The notes beneath the pieces were generated by a model, which saw nothing but the letters and a program-made list of their open reading frames with translations, was not told the origin of the DNA and did no database searches. Both the position numbers and the translations under genes were made by a program. A DNA stretch of 10,539 nt from Thermoplasmatales archaeon (GTDB taxonomy: Archaea > Thermoplasmatota > JASEFT01 > JAUWIS01), in contig JASEEW010000056.1 in the NCBI GenBank assembly GCA_030019485.1, positions 1 to 10,539 of the forward strand. The letters run 5' to 3'. Shown piece after piece: positions 1 through 6,493 of this stretch (the first letter of the stretch is position 1; each line of letters begins with the position of its first letter).

Positions 1-734
1 CCTCCAAACCAACCTTGACTTGCATCTATATCCCATCCTTCGATAATGTATGGGTCTGCTTCTGTGCCTGAGCCTGAGGAAACACCATTCTCAGATGTGA
101 AATCAGAGTTGCTCCAAATCCGGATTGGGTTATGGGAACCAAGAGCCCCTATGCTAAAACTGTATTCACTTGATGAAAACATGGGATGAACCTCACTCCC
201 TGTGTTTACATCAACCCTGAGCGCGTAATCACCATACTCAAGTCCTGTTGTATCTATAGTACATTCATATTTAAGGTATCCTGGGTTGTCCCAATCATAA
301 CCATAACCCTCGCATCCATAGCCCCAGCCATCACCAAAATCATAGCCCTGCCCCTCATTTTCATCATAACCGTATAAATCACCGCATTTGTATATAGCAG
401 TCATAGCAACCTGTGTTATGGATTCAATACAGCAGATTGGTCCTTGATGTTCTGTGATGGAGCCGTTTACATTGAATAAGACTTTATCCACTTGAGAGCC
501 CTCGTTTTTAAGTGTGATCGTTAAATGATCTATTGGTATGAGTTCATCTGTATCTATCCTAACTTCAGCATAAAACTTTATCTTGCTACCCTGTGCATAA
601 CCATCCTGAAGATTGGAGATGCTTACACTCACCGCTCCGGAATGAGCAGGAGACAACACCAGTATTCCAAAAAGAATACTTGCCGCTATACAAACACTTA
701 TTATTTTCCTCTTAACCTTATGTTTTGTTATCAT
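1..734 (-). CDS. Secreted surface protein, N-terminal part, leading into a NosD-like beta-helix region (partial at left edge)
   Basis: The minus-strand frame is open for 244 codons from the ATG at 734 to the window edge. Residues 1-12 are lysine-rich, 12-29 are hydrophobic, and small residues follow (AHSGA, 30-34), giving a Sec signal peptide; the product is probably exported. Residues about 35-115 look like a beta-sandwich domain. Residues 117-153 are very rich in Gly, Tyr and Asp and contain two Cys. Near the edge is a segment with GTEADPYIIEGWDID (223-237). This wording is typical of the start of parallel beta-helix (NosD/PbH1) domains in euryarchaeal surface proteins, so the missing C-terminus is probably a repeat domain. 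An in-frame GTG at 741-743 lies about 25 bases below an AT-rich TATA-like stretch (764-772) and is an alternative leaderless start, adding three residues. The secreted nature is well supported; the exact function is unknown. Confidence 0.8.
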   Translation of the reverse strand, partial: MITKHKVKRKIISVCIAASILFGILVLSPAHSGAVSVSISNLQDGYAQGSKIKFYAEVRIDTDELIPIDHLTITLKNEGSQVDKVLFNVNGSITEHQGPICCIESITQVAMTAIYKCGDLYGYDENEGQGYDFGDGWGYGCEGYGYDWDNPGYLKYECTIDTTGLEYGDYALRVDVNTGSEVHPMFSSSEYSFSIGALGSHNPIRIWSNSDFTSENGVSSGSGTEADPYIIEGWDIDASQGWFG

Positions 735-738
735 AGAT

Positions 739-751
739 ATCACATAAACAT
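739..751. repeat. 13-bp direct repeat, copy 1 (possible operator)
   Basis: ATCACATAAACAT occurs here and again at 797-809, start to start 58 bp apart. Both copies lie in the 86-bp gap between two divergent genes. This copy covers the predicted transcription start of the leftward gene. The placement suggests a shared regulator site, which is inference. Confidence 0.5.
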
Positions 752-763
752 CATTGAACTGTG

Positions 764-772
764 AATATTTAT
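764..772 (-). promoter_or_regulatory. TATA-like box of the secreted-protein gene
   Basis: Read on the minus strand this is ATAAATATT, centred about 25 bases before the in-frame GTG at 743 and 34 bases before the ATG at 734. It fits an archaeal TATA box that makes a leaderless or very short-leader transcript. It is assigned by position and AT content only. Confidence 0.4.
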
Positions 773-791
773 CTTTTTGGTTAAAAAATGC

Positions 792-798
792 TTTAAAT
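792..798 (+). promoter_or_regulatory. TATA box of the GT-C-like gene; leaderless start
   Basis: TTTAAAT is centred 26 bases before the ATG at 821, with an A-rich stretch (783-788) upstream in the BRE position. No Shine-Dalgarno sequence precedes the ATG, so the transcript is expected to begin at or next to the start codon. Confidence 0.6.
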
Positions 799-809
799 CA
801 CATAAACAT
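797..809. repeat. 13-bp direct repeat, copy 2 (possible operator)
   Basis: This is an exact copy of ATCACATAAACAT (739-751). It overlaps the end of the TATA box of the rightward gene at 821, where a bound repressor would block initiation. No regulator gene is visible nearby to name the binding protein. Confidence 0.5.
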
Positions 810-820
810 TACATTATTGT

Positions 821-2209
821 ATGCTCACAAAGCGCTTCAACAGACATCAGTTAGAAATCATAGCACTTATAGTGCTAATAGTTTTTACGTTTTCTATTGC
901 CTTCCTCCCTCGATATTATTATAAATACCCACTTCATATAGATGAATGGAACTGCATAATAAGCGCTAACTCGTTACTTCATGGAAAAAATGCAATGGCA
1001 ACTGCACCCGGCTCAGATTTTGGTTTCATCACGTTTTTATGTGGTTTGAAAACAGCAACTGGGCTATCTTGGCCTGTAATATTTAGATATACCCCGAGCG
1101 TTATTTCTGTAATTTTTGTTCTGTTGGTTTATGCTTTAACAAAAAAATGGGGGCATGGATTAGAAAGCGCTTTTTTAGCAAGTTTACTACAAGCCACACC
1201 ACGATTTTTAGGTTTTCATTTTTTAGTCCCTATGACAGTAGCTCTGATATGTGTTCTCATCTCTTTCATCCTGTTATTCCATTATAGAAAAAACTTTATT
1301 TATCCGTTGTTATTTGTTATTTGGCTCTTAGCATTTTTTGTGCATGGAACAACACCCTTAATCCTATATCTGTTAGTATTCGTATATGTTATATTAACTT
1401 TTAAAAAAGAGTTTTGGCATAGTATGAAACTGCTAATAGTTTTATGTAGCGTAGTAAGCATAGCGTCTATTTTAATATTTCCATATCTAAACATGAACTG
1501 GGTTTTTTTAGATAAGTCATCTTTTTTTCTCACACCATTAAATGTCAAATTTTTCTTTAATTTATATGGCTATTTACCTTTTCTTTTTTTTGTATTAGGC
1601 GCTTTTATCCTACTGTTCAGACGAGAAGATGAGTATAAACTCGTAGTTGGAACATTCCTTCTAATTTTGGTGATTATGAGTTTAGGCACGTTTTTTCAGA
1701 GATTACGTGGTATCCAAGCACTTCAAGACAGAAGCATCTCATGTTTAACTATTATCATGTCGATTATTGGTGGGAGAGGTTTGAAAAAAATCTCTAATTA
1801 TGGGCATATTGTGTACACAGTAGTTATTATCGTAACTCTTCTCCTCGCTGTTAACATACAAGTAACCACTGCCGCTAACTATTATCATATGATAGATGAA
1901 CAGGAATATGAAGATTTCATGTGGATCAAAGAGAACTTAAATGAAACATATGACAAAGCGATATTAGATACATGGAAAGCAGTACCATTTGTTGCAATTA
2001 CAGATAAAAAAGCATACCTTCTCCTTTCGGAAGGGGCAAGTGAAGCGTTTACAGAAAAGAATAGAAAAACTGTTGAGTTTTTTCAGGATAATTGTAAGAA
2101 TACTTCTTTCCTAACTGAGAATCGCATATCCATCGTTTACACAACAGGAAGATGCGATAACCCAGACTTAATACAAGTTAGAGAAAGAATTTATATACTC
2201 AAATGTTAA
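821..2209 (+). CDS. Polytopic membrane protein, probable GT-C family glycosyltransferase
   Basis: The 462-residue protein has one membrane segment near the N-terminus (about 11-29), then a loop with PLHIDEW (37-43), then a long run of further membrane helices to about residue 350, and a soluble tail of about 110 residues. An acidic Asp-Glu pair in the first external loop, here D41-E42, is the usual metal or donor-binding feature of GT-C enzymes, which move sugars from polyprenyl-phosphate carriers on the outer membrane face. The overall layout matches archaeal PMT/ArnT-like and STT3-related proteins of unknown substrate. The ATG at 821 is chosen because the TATA box lies 26 bases upstream. 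The stop overlaps the convergent gene by 4 bases. Next to a gene for a secreted protein, a role in surface glycosylation is plausible but unproven. The region is more AT-rich than the operon to its right. Confidence 0.7.
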   Translation: MLTKRFNRHQLEIIALIVLIVFTFSIAFLPRYYYKYPLHIDEWNCIISANSLLHGKNAMATAPGSDFGFITFLCGLKTATGLSWPVIFRYTPSVISVIFVLLVYALTKKWGHGLESAFLASLLQATPRFLGFHFLVPMTVALICVLISFILLFHYRKNFIYPLLFVIWLLAFFVHGTTPLILYLLVFVYVILTFKKEFWHSMKLLIVLCSVVSIASILIFPYLNMNWVFLDKSSFFLTPLNVKFFFNLYGYLPFLFFVLGAFILLFRREDEYKLVVGTFLLILVIMSLGTFFQRLRGIQALQDRSISCLTIIMSIIGGRGLKKISNYGHIVYTVVIIVTLLLAVNIQVTTAANYYHMIDEQEYEDFMWIKENLNETYDKAILDTWKAVPFVAITDKKAYLLLSEGASEAFTEKNRKTVEFFQDNCKNTSFLTENRISIVYTTGRCDNPDLIQVRERIYILKC

Positions 2210-2619
2210 GTACCAACTTTTTTGGGCAATGATTTCCTAAGAGTCAAAATGGAAAACAGCGTTACTAAAAACCCGCTGGATACTGAGATTAAATAAGAGA
2301 TAATACCAAAAACCATGGTAGTATACCAAACACCGAGAGTACATACAACGCCCGCAATGCAACATAACATATAATTTCCGCTTGACATCTTCATACTTTT
2401 CGTATATCTAAGTTTTTGTGATATGAATATCACAGATGCACCAAATGTTACTACCGCAAATAATAGATATAGAGGATAAAATCCTAGATAGAGTGGTGTA
2501 AATTCATAAACTATCAATACTACTAAAAAGGCAATCAGAAGAATTTGAAAAACTGTTTTGAGAATGTCATATATATCTTCAGGAGTTTTCTTCTGTAGTT
2601 TTCTTAAAAAATTGCTCAT
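2206..2619 (-). CDS. Small four-helix integral membrane protein, function unknown
   Basis: The 137-residue protein has a short charged N-terminus (KLQKKTPEDIYD, 8-19) and four hydrophobic segments at about 20-40, 45-67, 82-103 and 105-127, ending in a basic tail (RKSLPKK). No catalytic motif is recognisable. The start at 2617-2619 is supported by a GAGGG Shine-Dalgarno (2627-2631, minus strand) with a 7-base spacer. The gene converges on the GT-C-like gene, and the two stop codons overlap by 4 bases, so the two are not co-transcribed. I do not recognise a named family. Its hydrophobic layout and good ribosome-binding site support it as real. Confidence 0.65.
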   Translation of the reverse strand: MSNFLRKLQKKTPEDIYDILKTVFQILLIAFLVVLIVYEFTPLYLGFYPLYLLFAVVTFGASVIFISQKLRYTKSMKMSSGNYMLCCIAGVVCTLGVWYTTMVFGIISYLISVSSGFLVTLFSILTLRKSLPKKVGT

Positions 2620-2626
2620 GTATATA

Positions 2627-2631
2627 CCCTC
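2627..2631 (-). promoter_or_regulatory. Ribosome-binding site of the four-helix membrane protein
   Basis: Read on the minus strand this is GAGGG, seven bases before the ATG at 2619. It fixes the start of the 137-residue protein. Confidence 0.5.
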
Positions 2632-2854
2632 ATCTAATTTAAATCATGGTATAACATCAAATCATCCGCCTCATCATTTCTTTCACCAAATAAATAAAAT
2701 GTTGTATCCTGTTATAAAACTTTCCGAGTTTTTTGACCGTCACATCTATTATAACCAATGGGGTGTGCTGCTTCCAACATGGGTTCTGCTGACCGTATAA
2801 AAAGTCCAAACATAATATATACCCATATATAGTAACTCTGTATGTTATTATATG

Positions 2855-2877
2855 CCCACCCCCTCCTAAGAGGTGGG
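2855..2877. terminator. GC-rich hairpin just after liuB, possible operon terminator
   Basis: CCCACC (2855-2860) pairs with GGTGGG (2872-2877) around an 11-base loop. It starts three bases past the liuB stop codon on the minus strand. No strong T-run follows on that strand, so it may be a 3'-end stabiliser or processing signal rather than a classical terminator. A similar hairpin can mark an end of an IS200/IS605 element, but no transposase is present. Confidence 0.4.
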
Positions 2878-2880
2878 ATT

Positions 2881-4488
2881 TTACATCCTGAACATTCCCG
2901 GCTGCCAGTCAGGTATGGGTGCATTCAGCGCTGCGGAAATCCCCAGACCAAGAACCATTCTCGTATCCACTGGGTCGATGATGCCGTCATCCCAGAGCCG
3001 GGCTGTGCTGTAATACGGGCTCCCCTCCACTTCATATTTCTTTAAAATAGGACCTATGATGGATTTTTCCTCTTCCTCTGAAAGTTCTTTCCCTTTTCTC
3101 CACACCTGGTCGCGCTTCACTGTCAAAAGAACACCGGCTGCCTGGTCTCCACCCATGACTGAAATACGTGCATTGGGCCACATCCAAAGCTGGCGGGGGT
3201 TGTACGCCCTACCGCACATCCCATAGTTGCCGGCACCAAAGGAGCCCCCGATGATAACAGTAAACTTTGGCACTTGGGCACATGCAACAGCAGTAACCAT
3301 TTTTGCACCATCTTTTGCAATCCCACCAGCCTCATACTGCTTTCCAACCATGAACCCTGTGATGTTTTGAAGAAACACAAGCGGGATTTTTCTCTGACAG
3401 CAAATCTCAATAAAATGTGAGCCTTTCAAAGCGGATTCCGAGAACAGCACCCCGTTGTTTGCCAGAATACCAACAGGGTAGCCCATGATCCTGGCAAAAC
3501 CACAGACCAGTGTTTGCCCGTAAAGGGTTTTGAACTCATGAAATTTGGAGCCATCAACAATGCGTGCAATGATTTCCCTTACCTCAAACTGCTTTCTCGG
3601 GTCCTTTGGAATAATACCATAGATCTCTTTTATATCATACAGCGGCTCTTCAGGTTTTACAACATCCAGGTGTGTTTTCGGGGGTCTGTTAAGATTCTCC
3701 ACAATGTTCCTTGTAATACCAAGCGCCTCATAATCATCATTTGCATAATGGTCTGCCACCCCGCTCTCTTTGCAATGGACATCTGCCCCGCCAAGCTCCT
3801 CAGCACTTACCTCCTCACCAGTTGCTGCTTTTACAAGTGGTGGTCCTCCAAGAAAAATTGTACCAGTACCCTTGACAATTACTGTTTCATCAGACATGGC
3901 TGGCACGTATGCACCGCCTGCGGTGCAGGAACCCATTACAACAGCGATTTGTGGTATTCCCAGTGATGACATCCTTGCTTGATTATAAAAAATTCTCCCG
4001 AAATGCTCCCTGTCAGGGAAAACCTCATCCTGCATGGGAAGGAAAGCACCGCCTGAATCAACAAGATAGATACACGGCAGATTGTTTTCCATAGCAATCG
4101 TCTGAGCCCTAAGATGTTTTTTCACAGTCATAGGATAATATGTGCCACCTTTAACAGTTGCATCATTGGCAATGAGCACCACCTCCCTTCCATGCACAAT
4201 CCCTATACCTGTCACGATGCCAGCGCCAGGCGCAGCGTTGTCGTACATGTTGAATGCTGCAAGAGGGGTAAATTCCATGAAAGGTGTTTCAGGGTCAATG
4301 AGTGCCTCTATTCTTTTCCTCACAGGGAGCTTGTTCCTGGAACAATGAAGTTTAATTCTTTCCTCGCCACCACCTAGGGCAGCACACCCAATTTTCTCCT
4401 TTAAGTCTTTAACAAGGCTTTCATAATGCCCGAAGTTTTCTTTAAATTCTTTGTCTGAAATGCTGATGTTGCTCTCAATCACATCCAT
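2881..4488 (-). CDS. liuB: 3-methylcrotonyl-CoA carboxylase, beta (carboxyltransferase) subunit
   Basis: This subunit transfers the carboxyl group from carboxybiotin to 3-methylcrotonyl-CoA, giving 3-methylglutaconyl-CoA in leucine breakdown. At 535 residues it has the usual length of bacterial LiuB and matches the family along its whole length. Blocks very typical of the methylcrotonyl-CoA enzyme are NDATVKGGTYYP (108-119), YLVDSGGAFLPMQDEVFPDR (141-160), MGSCTAGGAYVPAMSD (185-200) and the GGPPLVKAATGEEVSAE run (214-230). The glycine-rich oxyanion-hole loops are GSCTAGGA (186-193) and GGSFGAGNYGMCGR (414-427). The ATG at 4488 follows the carrier-protein stop by two bases and has a GAGGG site (4495-4499) with a 6-base spacer. 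It is the last gene of the operon. These blocks separate it from propionyl-CoA carboxylase and geranyl-CoA carboxylase more weakly, so geranyl-CoA remains a minor alternative. Confidence 0.93.
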   Translation of the reverse strand: MDVIESNISISDKEFKENFGHYESLVKDLKEKIGCAALGGGEERIKLHCSRNKLPVRKRIEALIDPETPFMEFTPLAAFNMYDNAAPGAGIVTGIGIVHGREVVLIANDATVKGGTYYPMTVKKHLRAQTIAMENNLPCIYLVDSGGAFLPMQDEVFPDREHFGRIFYNQARMSSLGIPQIAVVMGSCTAGGAYVPAMSDETVIVKGTGTIFLGGPPLVKAATGEEVSAEELGGADVHCKESGVADHYANDDYEALGITRNIVENLNRPPKTHLDVVKPEEPLYDIKEIYGIIPKDPRKQFEVREIIARIVDGSKFHEFKTLYGQTLVCGFARIMGYPVGILANNGVLFSESALKGSHFIEICCQRKIPLVFLQNITGFMVGKQYEAGGIAKDGAKMVTAVACAQVPKFTVIIGGSFGAGNYGMCGRAYNPRQLWMWPNARISVMGGDQAAGVLLTVKRDQVWRKGKELSEEEEKSIIGPILKKYEVEGSPYYSTARLWDDGIIDPVDTRMVLGLGISAALNAPIPDWQPGMFRM

Positions 4489-4490
4489 AA

Positions 4491-4991
4491 TTATCCCTCT
4501 GTTTTTTCAATCTCAATTGGTATCATGCCCATATCAATCTGTTCATCAACGCTGAGATGAATTTTTTTGACAATTCCATCATAAGGTGCTTTAATAAGGT
4601 ATTCCATTTTCATGGCTTCAATCACCATGAGAACATCACCTTTTTTTACAGACAGGCCTTCCTTTACTTTTACATTTACCACTTTCCCTGAGATTGGTGA
4701 AACTAACCCGTCTTTCTTCTCAATTCTTTTTGATGTTGGAAGCACCTTTTTCATGTTGAAGGCGTTCCCGTCAAGGAAAACAAACATATTTTTATTTCCT
4801 TCAGCAACCACTGCCTTTATCACTCTGTCATCAAGTTTTATCCTGAGATAACCAGGTTTTATTTCTGAAGAAGTTACAGGATATGTCCTGTTGTTAAAGG
4901 TGATTAAATATGCATCATTTTCTTTTGCACGCTCAGCTGTGAGCTTGTACACATGGTTGTTGTACTCGTAACTAAACTCCAAATTAATCAC
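4491..4991 (-). CDS. Biotin carboxyl carrier protein of the methylcrotonyl-CoA carboxylase
   Basis: The 166-residue protein carries biotin between the carboxylase and carboxyltransferase sites. The C-terminal biotinyl domain (about 94-163) contains EAMKME (125-130), with K128 as the expected biotinylated lysine. Residues 1-90 form a beta-rich region resembling the BT (linker barrel) domain that sits inside fused alpha subunits such as LiuD. The start is a GTG at 4989-4991. It overlaps the end of the biotin carboxylase gene by 8 bases, and a GGAG site (4997-5000) lies five bases before it, so translation is probably coupled. Separate small carrier subunits of about this size also occur in other archaeal acyl-CoA carboxylases. 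Assignment to the methylcrotonyl-CoA enzyme rests on its position between biotin carboxylase and liuB. Confidence 0.9.
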   Translation of the reverse strand: MINLEFSYEYNNHVYKLTAERAKENDAYLITFNNRTYPVTSSEIKPGYLRIKLDDRVIKAVVAEGNKNMFVFLDGNAFNMKKVLPTSKRIEKKDGLVSPISGKVVNVKVKEGLSVKKGDVLMVIEAMKMEYLIKAPYDGIVKKIHLSVDEQIDMGMIPIEIEKTEG

Positions 4992-6489
4992 CTATTCTCC
5001 ATTTCCCAGCACGTTTCCATGGTGAGTACGGGTCAGACACAGATGAAACTGTGACTTCTTTTTGCACGCCAGATTTTGCATTCATCATATCATACACAGA
5101 GAGTGCGATGAGTGCTTCTACAGGTATTTCCGGCCTCGTAGCAAACCAGTTTTTGAAATGGGTATCTATGAAATGCGTGGTAATATCACCGCGCCGAAAA
5201 GCCTCATGGGTAAGTATTTCTTTGAGGAAAGAGGTATTTGTGGTGATGCCTAAAAGAACATAATTTGAGAGAGCCCAGACCATCTTATTGATGGCATCCT
5301 CTCTGTTCTCCCCGCTGACAATGAGTTTCGCAAGCAACGGGTCGTAGTAGGCTGTTACTTCCATGCCTGTTTCTATCCCCATATCATTCCTTATGTTTGG
5401 ACCCACTGGCGGCTCAACCTTTGTTAAAACACCACTGCATGGCAGGAAACCATTTGCCGGATCCTCAGCATAAATTCTGCATTCAATGGCATGACCGCGC
5501 TGGCTCAGTGTTTCCTGACAAAGGGTGATTTTTTCACCAGAGGCAATCCTAATCTGCCATTTAACAATGTCAACGCCTGTTGTAGCCTCGGTGATTGGAT
5601 GCTCAACCTGAAGGCGGGTGTTCATTTCCATGAAGTAGAAGTTAAGAGAGCTGTCCACCATAAATTCTATAGTTCCTGCATTCGTATACCCCACAGCTTT
5701 CGCTGCTTTAACCGCAGCTTTCCCCATTTTTTCCCGCATCTCAGCAGTCATAACAGGCGAAGGGCTTTCCTCTATAACCTTCTGATGCCTGCGCTGAATA
5801 GAACATTCCCTTTCAAATAAATGAACGATGTTACCATACGCATCAGCCAGTATCTGGAATTCAATGTGCCTTGGTTTATCCAGATATTTTTCAAGCAACA
5901 GGGTGTCATTACCAAAAGCTGATTTTGCCTCTCGCTTCGCCCCCTCAATTGCTTCTTCAAGTTCTTCTTCCCTATGCACGATGCGCATGCCTTTTCCACC
6001 GCCACCGGCTGCGGCTTTAACAAGAAGAGGGAAACCGATTTTTTTCCCTTGCTTGAAGAGAAAATTATTTTCTTGTCTAAGTCCATGATAGCCAGGAATG
6101 ATTGGAACATCTGCCTTTTCCATCCTTTGTTTTGCCTCAATCTTGTTTCCCATGAGTTTTATGACATCTGATTTTGGGCCAATAAAGGTAATACCTGCAT
6201 TCTCACACGCATAAGCAAAATCAGGATTCTCTGCAAGGAAACCATAACCAGGATGGATTGCTTCTGCACCTGTTTCAACAGCAGCATGAATGATTTTTTG
6301 GATGTTCAGATAGCTTTCAGATGACAATGGATTCCCGAGTGGTGCAGACTCATCCGCAAGTTGCACATGTGGGGAGTAAGCATCAGCATCTGAGTAAACA
6401 GCTACGGTTTTCACACCCATCTCCTGGCATGCTTTGAGAATCCTGATTGCAATCTCACCCCTGTTTGCTATCAGTATTTTTTTAAACAT
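4984..6489 (-). CDS. Biotin carboxylase subunit of the methylcrotonyl-CoA carboxylase
   Basis: This enzyme uses ATP and bicarbonate to carboxylate biotin on the carrier protein. The 501-residue protein begins MFKKILIANRGEIA, the standard biotin carboxylase start. It has the ATP-grasp glycine-rich loop KAAAGGGGKGM (158-168), ERECSIQRRHQK (227-238), the active-site block EMNTRLQVEHP (288-298; R292 and E296 in the catalytic positions) and R338 in CRIYAED. The tail after about residue 450 includes SPW and WR residues (about 488-498), as at the BT junction of fused LiuD proteins. A longer in-frame start at 6591 is rejected because it would lie inside liuC and lacks homology. The ATG at 6489 has a GGAGGG site with a 9-base spacer. 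The gene starts 4 bases after liuC. The protein ends before any biotinyl domain, so the alpha chain is split in two. Confidence 0.92.
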   Translation of the reverse strand: MFKKILIANRGEIAIRILKACQEMGVKTVAVYSDADAYSPHVQLADESAPLGNPLSSESYLNIQKIIHAAVETGAEAIHPGYGFLAENPDFAYACENAGITFIGPKSDVIKLMGNKIEAKQRMEKADVPIIPGYHGLRQENNFLFKQGKKIGFPLLVKAAAGGGGKGMRIVHREEELEEAIEGAKREAKSAFGNDTLLLEKYLDKPRHIEFQILADAYGNIVHLFERECSIQRRHQKVIEESPSPVMTAEMREKMGKAAVKAAKAVGYTNAGTIEFMVDSSLNFYFMEMNTRLQVEHPITEATTGVDIVKWQIRIASGEKITLCQETLSQRGHAIECRIYAEDPANGFLPCSGVLTKVEPPVGPNIRNDMGIETGMEVTAYYDPLLAKLIVSGENREDAINKMVWALSNYVLLGITTNTSFLKEILTHEAFRRGDITTHFIDTHFKNWFATRPEIPVEALIALSVYDMMNAKSGVQKEVTVSSVSDPYSPWKRAGKWRIGD

Positions 6490-6493
6490 ATTT

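Larger units (their letters stand above)
2620..2880. other. Gene-poor spacer between the small membrane protein and liuB
   Basis: This 261-bp stretch holds the 5' leader of the leftward membrane-protein gene and the 3' end of the liu operon. I see no convincing gene. Short open frames crossing it are antisense to or overlap neighbouring genes and have no family-like sequence. It contains a TATA-like motif on the plus strand (2796-2803) and a GC-rich hairpin (2855-2877). Confidence 0.6.

Noticed and set aside
186..764. Plus-strand open frames of 63 and 79 codons
   Set aside because: They lie antisense to the secreted-protein gene, whose signal peptide and beta-helix motif are convincing; neither frame looks like a protein family.
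2620..2924. Remnant of an IS200/IS605 transposase gene
   Set aside because: The hairpin is suggestive, but no TnpA or TnpB motif (HUH, zinc-finger CxxC pairs or RuvC-like residues) could be read in any frame.
3514..4377. Several plus-strand open frames across liuB
   Set aside because: All are antisense to a full-length, highly conserved liuB and show no recognisable motif or ribosome-binding site.
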